Positions 5,890-6,040 of a DNA stretch of 6,040 bases are shown here, one piece after another. The stretch is from positions 1 through 6,040 of the forward strand of contig JAUVSX010000207.1 of assembly GCA_030596915.1 (NCBI GenBank), read 5' to 3'. Origin of the DNA: Chloroflexota bacterium. GTDB taxonomy: Bacteria; Chloroflexota; Anaerolineae; B4-G1. The notes under the pieces were generated by a model. The model was given only the letters and a program-made list of their open reading frames with translations, did no database searches and had not been told where the DNA came from. Position 1 is the first letter of the stretch. The number at the start of each line of letters is the position of its first letter. The position numbers and the translations under genes were made by a program.

Positions 5890-6040
5890 GTGCAAGGATC
5901 GGGGAAAGTGATACTGTATGGCAGCCCCTATTGCGGACTGGTGCCGCGCGCGAGGCGGCTGCTCGACCAGGCGGGCGCGGAATACGAGTACGTTGACTTC
6001 ACGAGGTCCGCTGATACGCGAGCACGGCTCCGGGAGATCA
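5890..6040 (+). CDS. Glutaredoxin-like protein, 3'-truncated
   Basis: First 50 residues of a thioredoxin-fold glutaredoxin-like protein, running off the window. The order is that of a glutaredoxin N-terminal half: strand KVILYGSPY (6-14), active-site segment C15-G-L-V-P19, helix RARRLLDQAGA (20-30), second strand EYEYVDF (31-37), then the start of the next helix (RSADTRARLREI). Glutaredoxins reduce disulfides or transfer electrons using glutathione or another low-molecular-weight thiol. Only one cysteine is visible: the place of the second cysteine in the usual CPxC motif is held by Val18, with Pro one residue later, so a monothiol or non-classical mechanism is likely. The start is GTG with GGAGG 5 bases upstream. 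The gene is divergent from moxR and has a candidate promoter in the intergenic region. The conserved cis-proline and thiol-binding region lie beyond the window, so the subfamily cannot be settled. Confidence 0.78.
   Translation, partial: MQGSGKVILYGSPYCGLVPRARRLLDQAGAEYEYVDFTRSADTRARLREI

Overview
This is a GC-rich bacterial window with tightly packed genes, frequent GTG starts and clear GGAGG-type ribosome binding sites. The protein families and composition would fit a Chloroflexota-like or other high-GC soil or environmental bacterium. No marker gene is present, so the taxonomic guess is weak.

Layout: (1) At the left edge, on the + strand, is the C-terminal three quarters of a DUF2961/GH172 glycoside hydrolase-like protein, cut by the window start. 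It is followed after 27 bases by a complete DegV-family fatty-acid-binding protein. (2) Converging on these from the right, on the - strand, is a three-gene operon read in the order moxR-type AAA+ ATPase (5590 to 4652), DUF58 protein (4603 to 3197) and multi-spanning membrane protein with a C-terminal DUF4129 domain (3200 to 1746). The last two genes overlap by four bases (ATGA). (3) A roughly 300-base divergent intergenic region (5591-5889) separates moxR from a + strand glutaredoxin-like gene that runs off the right edge. This region holds GC-rich inverted repeats, a small palindrome over a candidate -10 box, and two outward-facing TACACT boxes.

How the genes work together: MoxR, DUF58 and DUF4129 proteins are a well-known linked set. 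A MoxR AAA+ ATPase is thought to act with a DUF58 protein (vWA-like, membrane-anchored) and a TgpA-like membrane protein on a membrane or envelope complex of unclear purpose. Here the third member keeps the membrane region and the DUF4129 tail but has no transglutaminase domain between them. The hydrolase and DegV genes may be co-transcribed, but their functions have no obvious link. I found no RNA genes, CRISPR arrays, insertion sequences or prophage genes. The window is mostly ordinary chromosomal sequence. The points most worth a second look are the transglutaminase-less operon, the glutaredoxin active site, and the moxR/glutaredoxin intergenic region.
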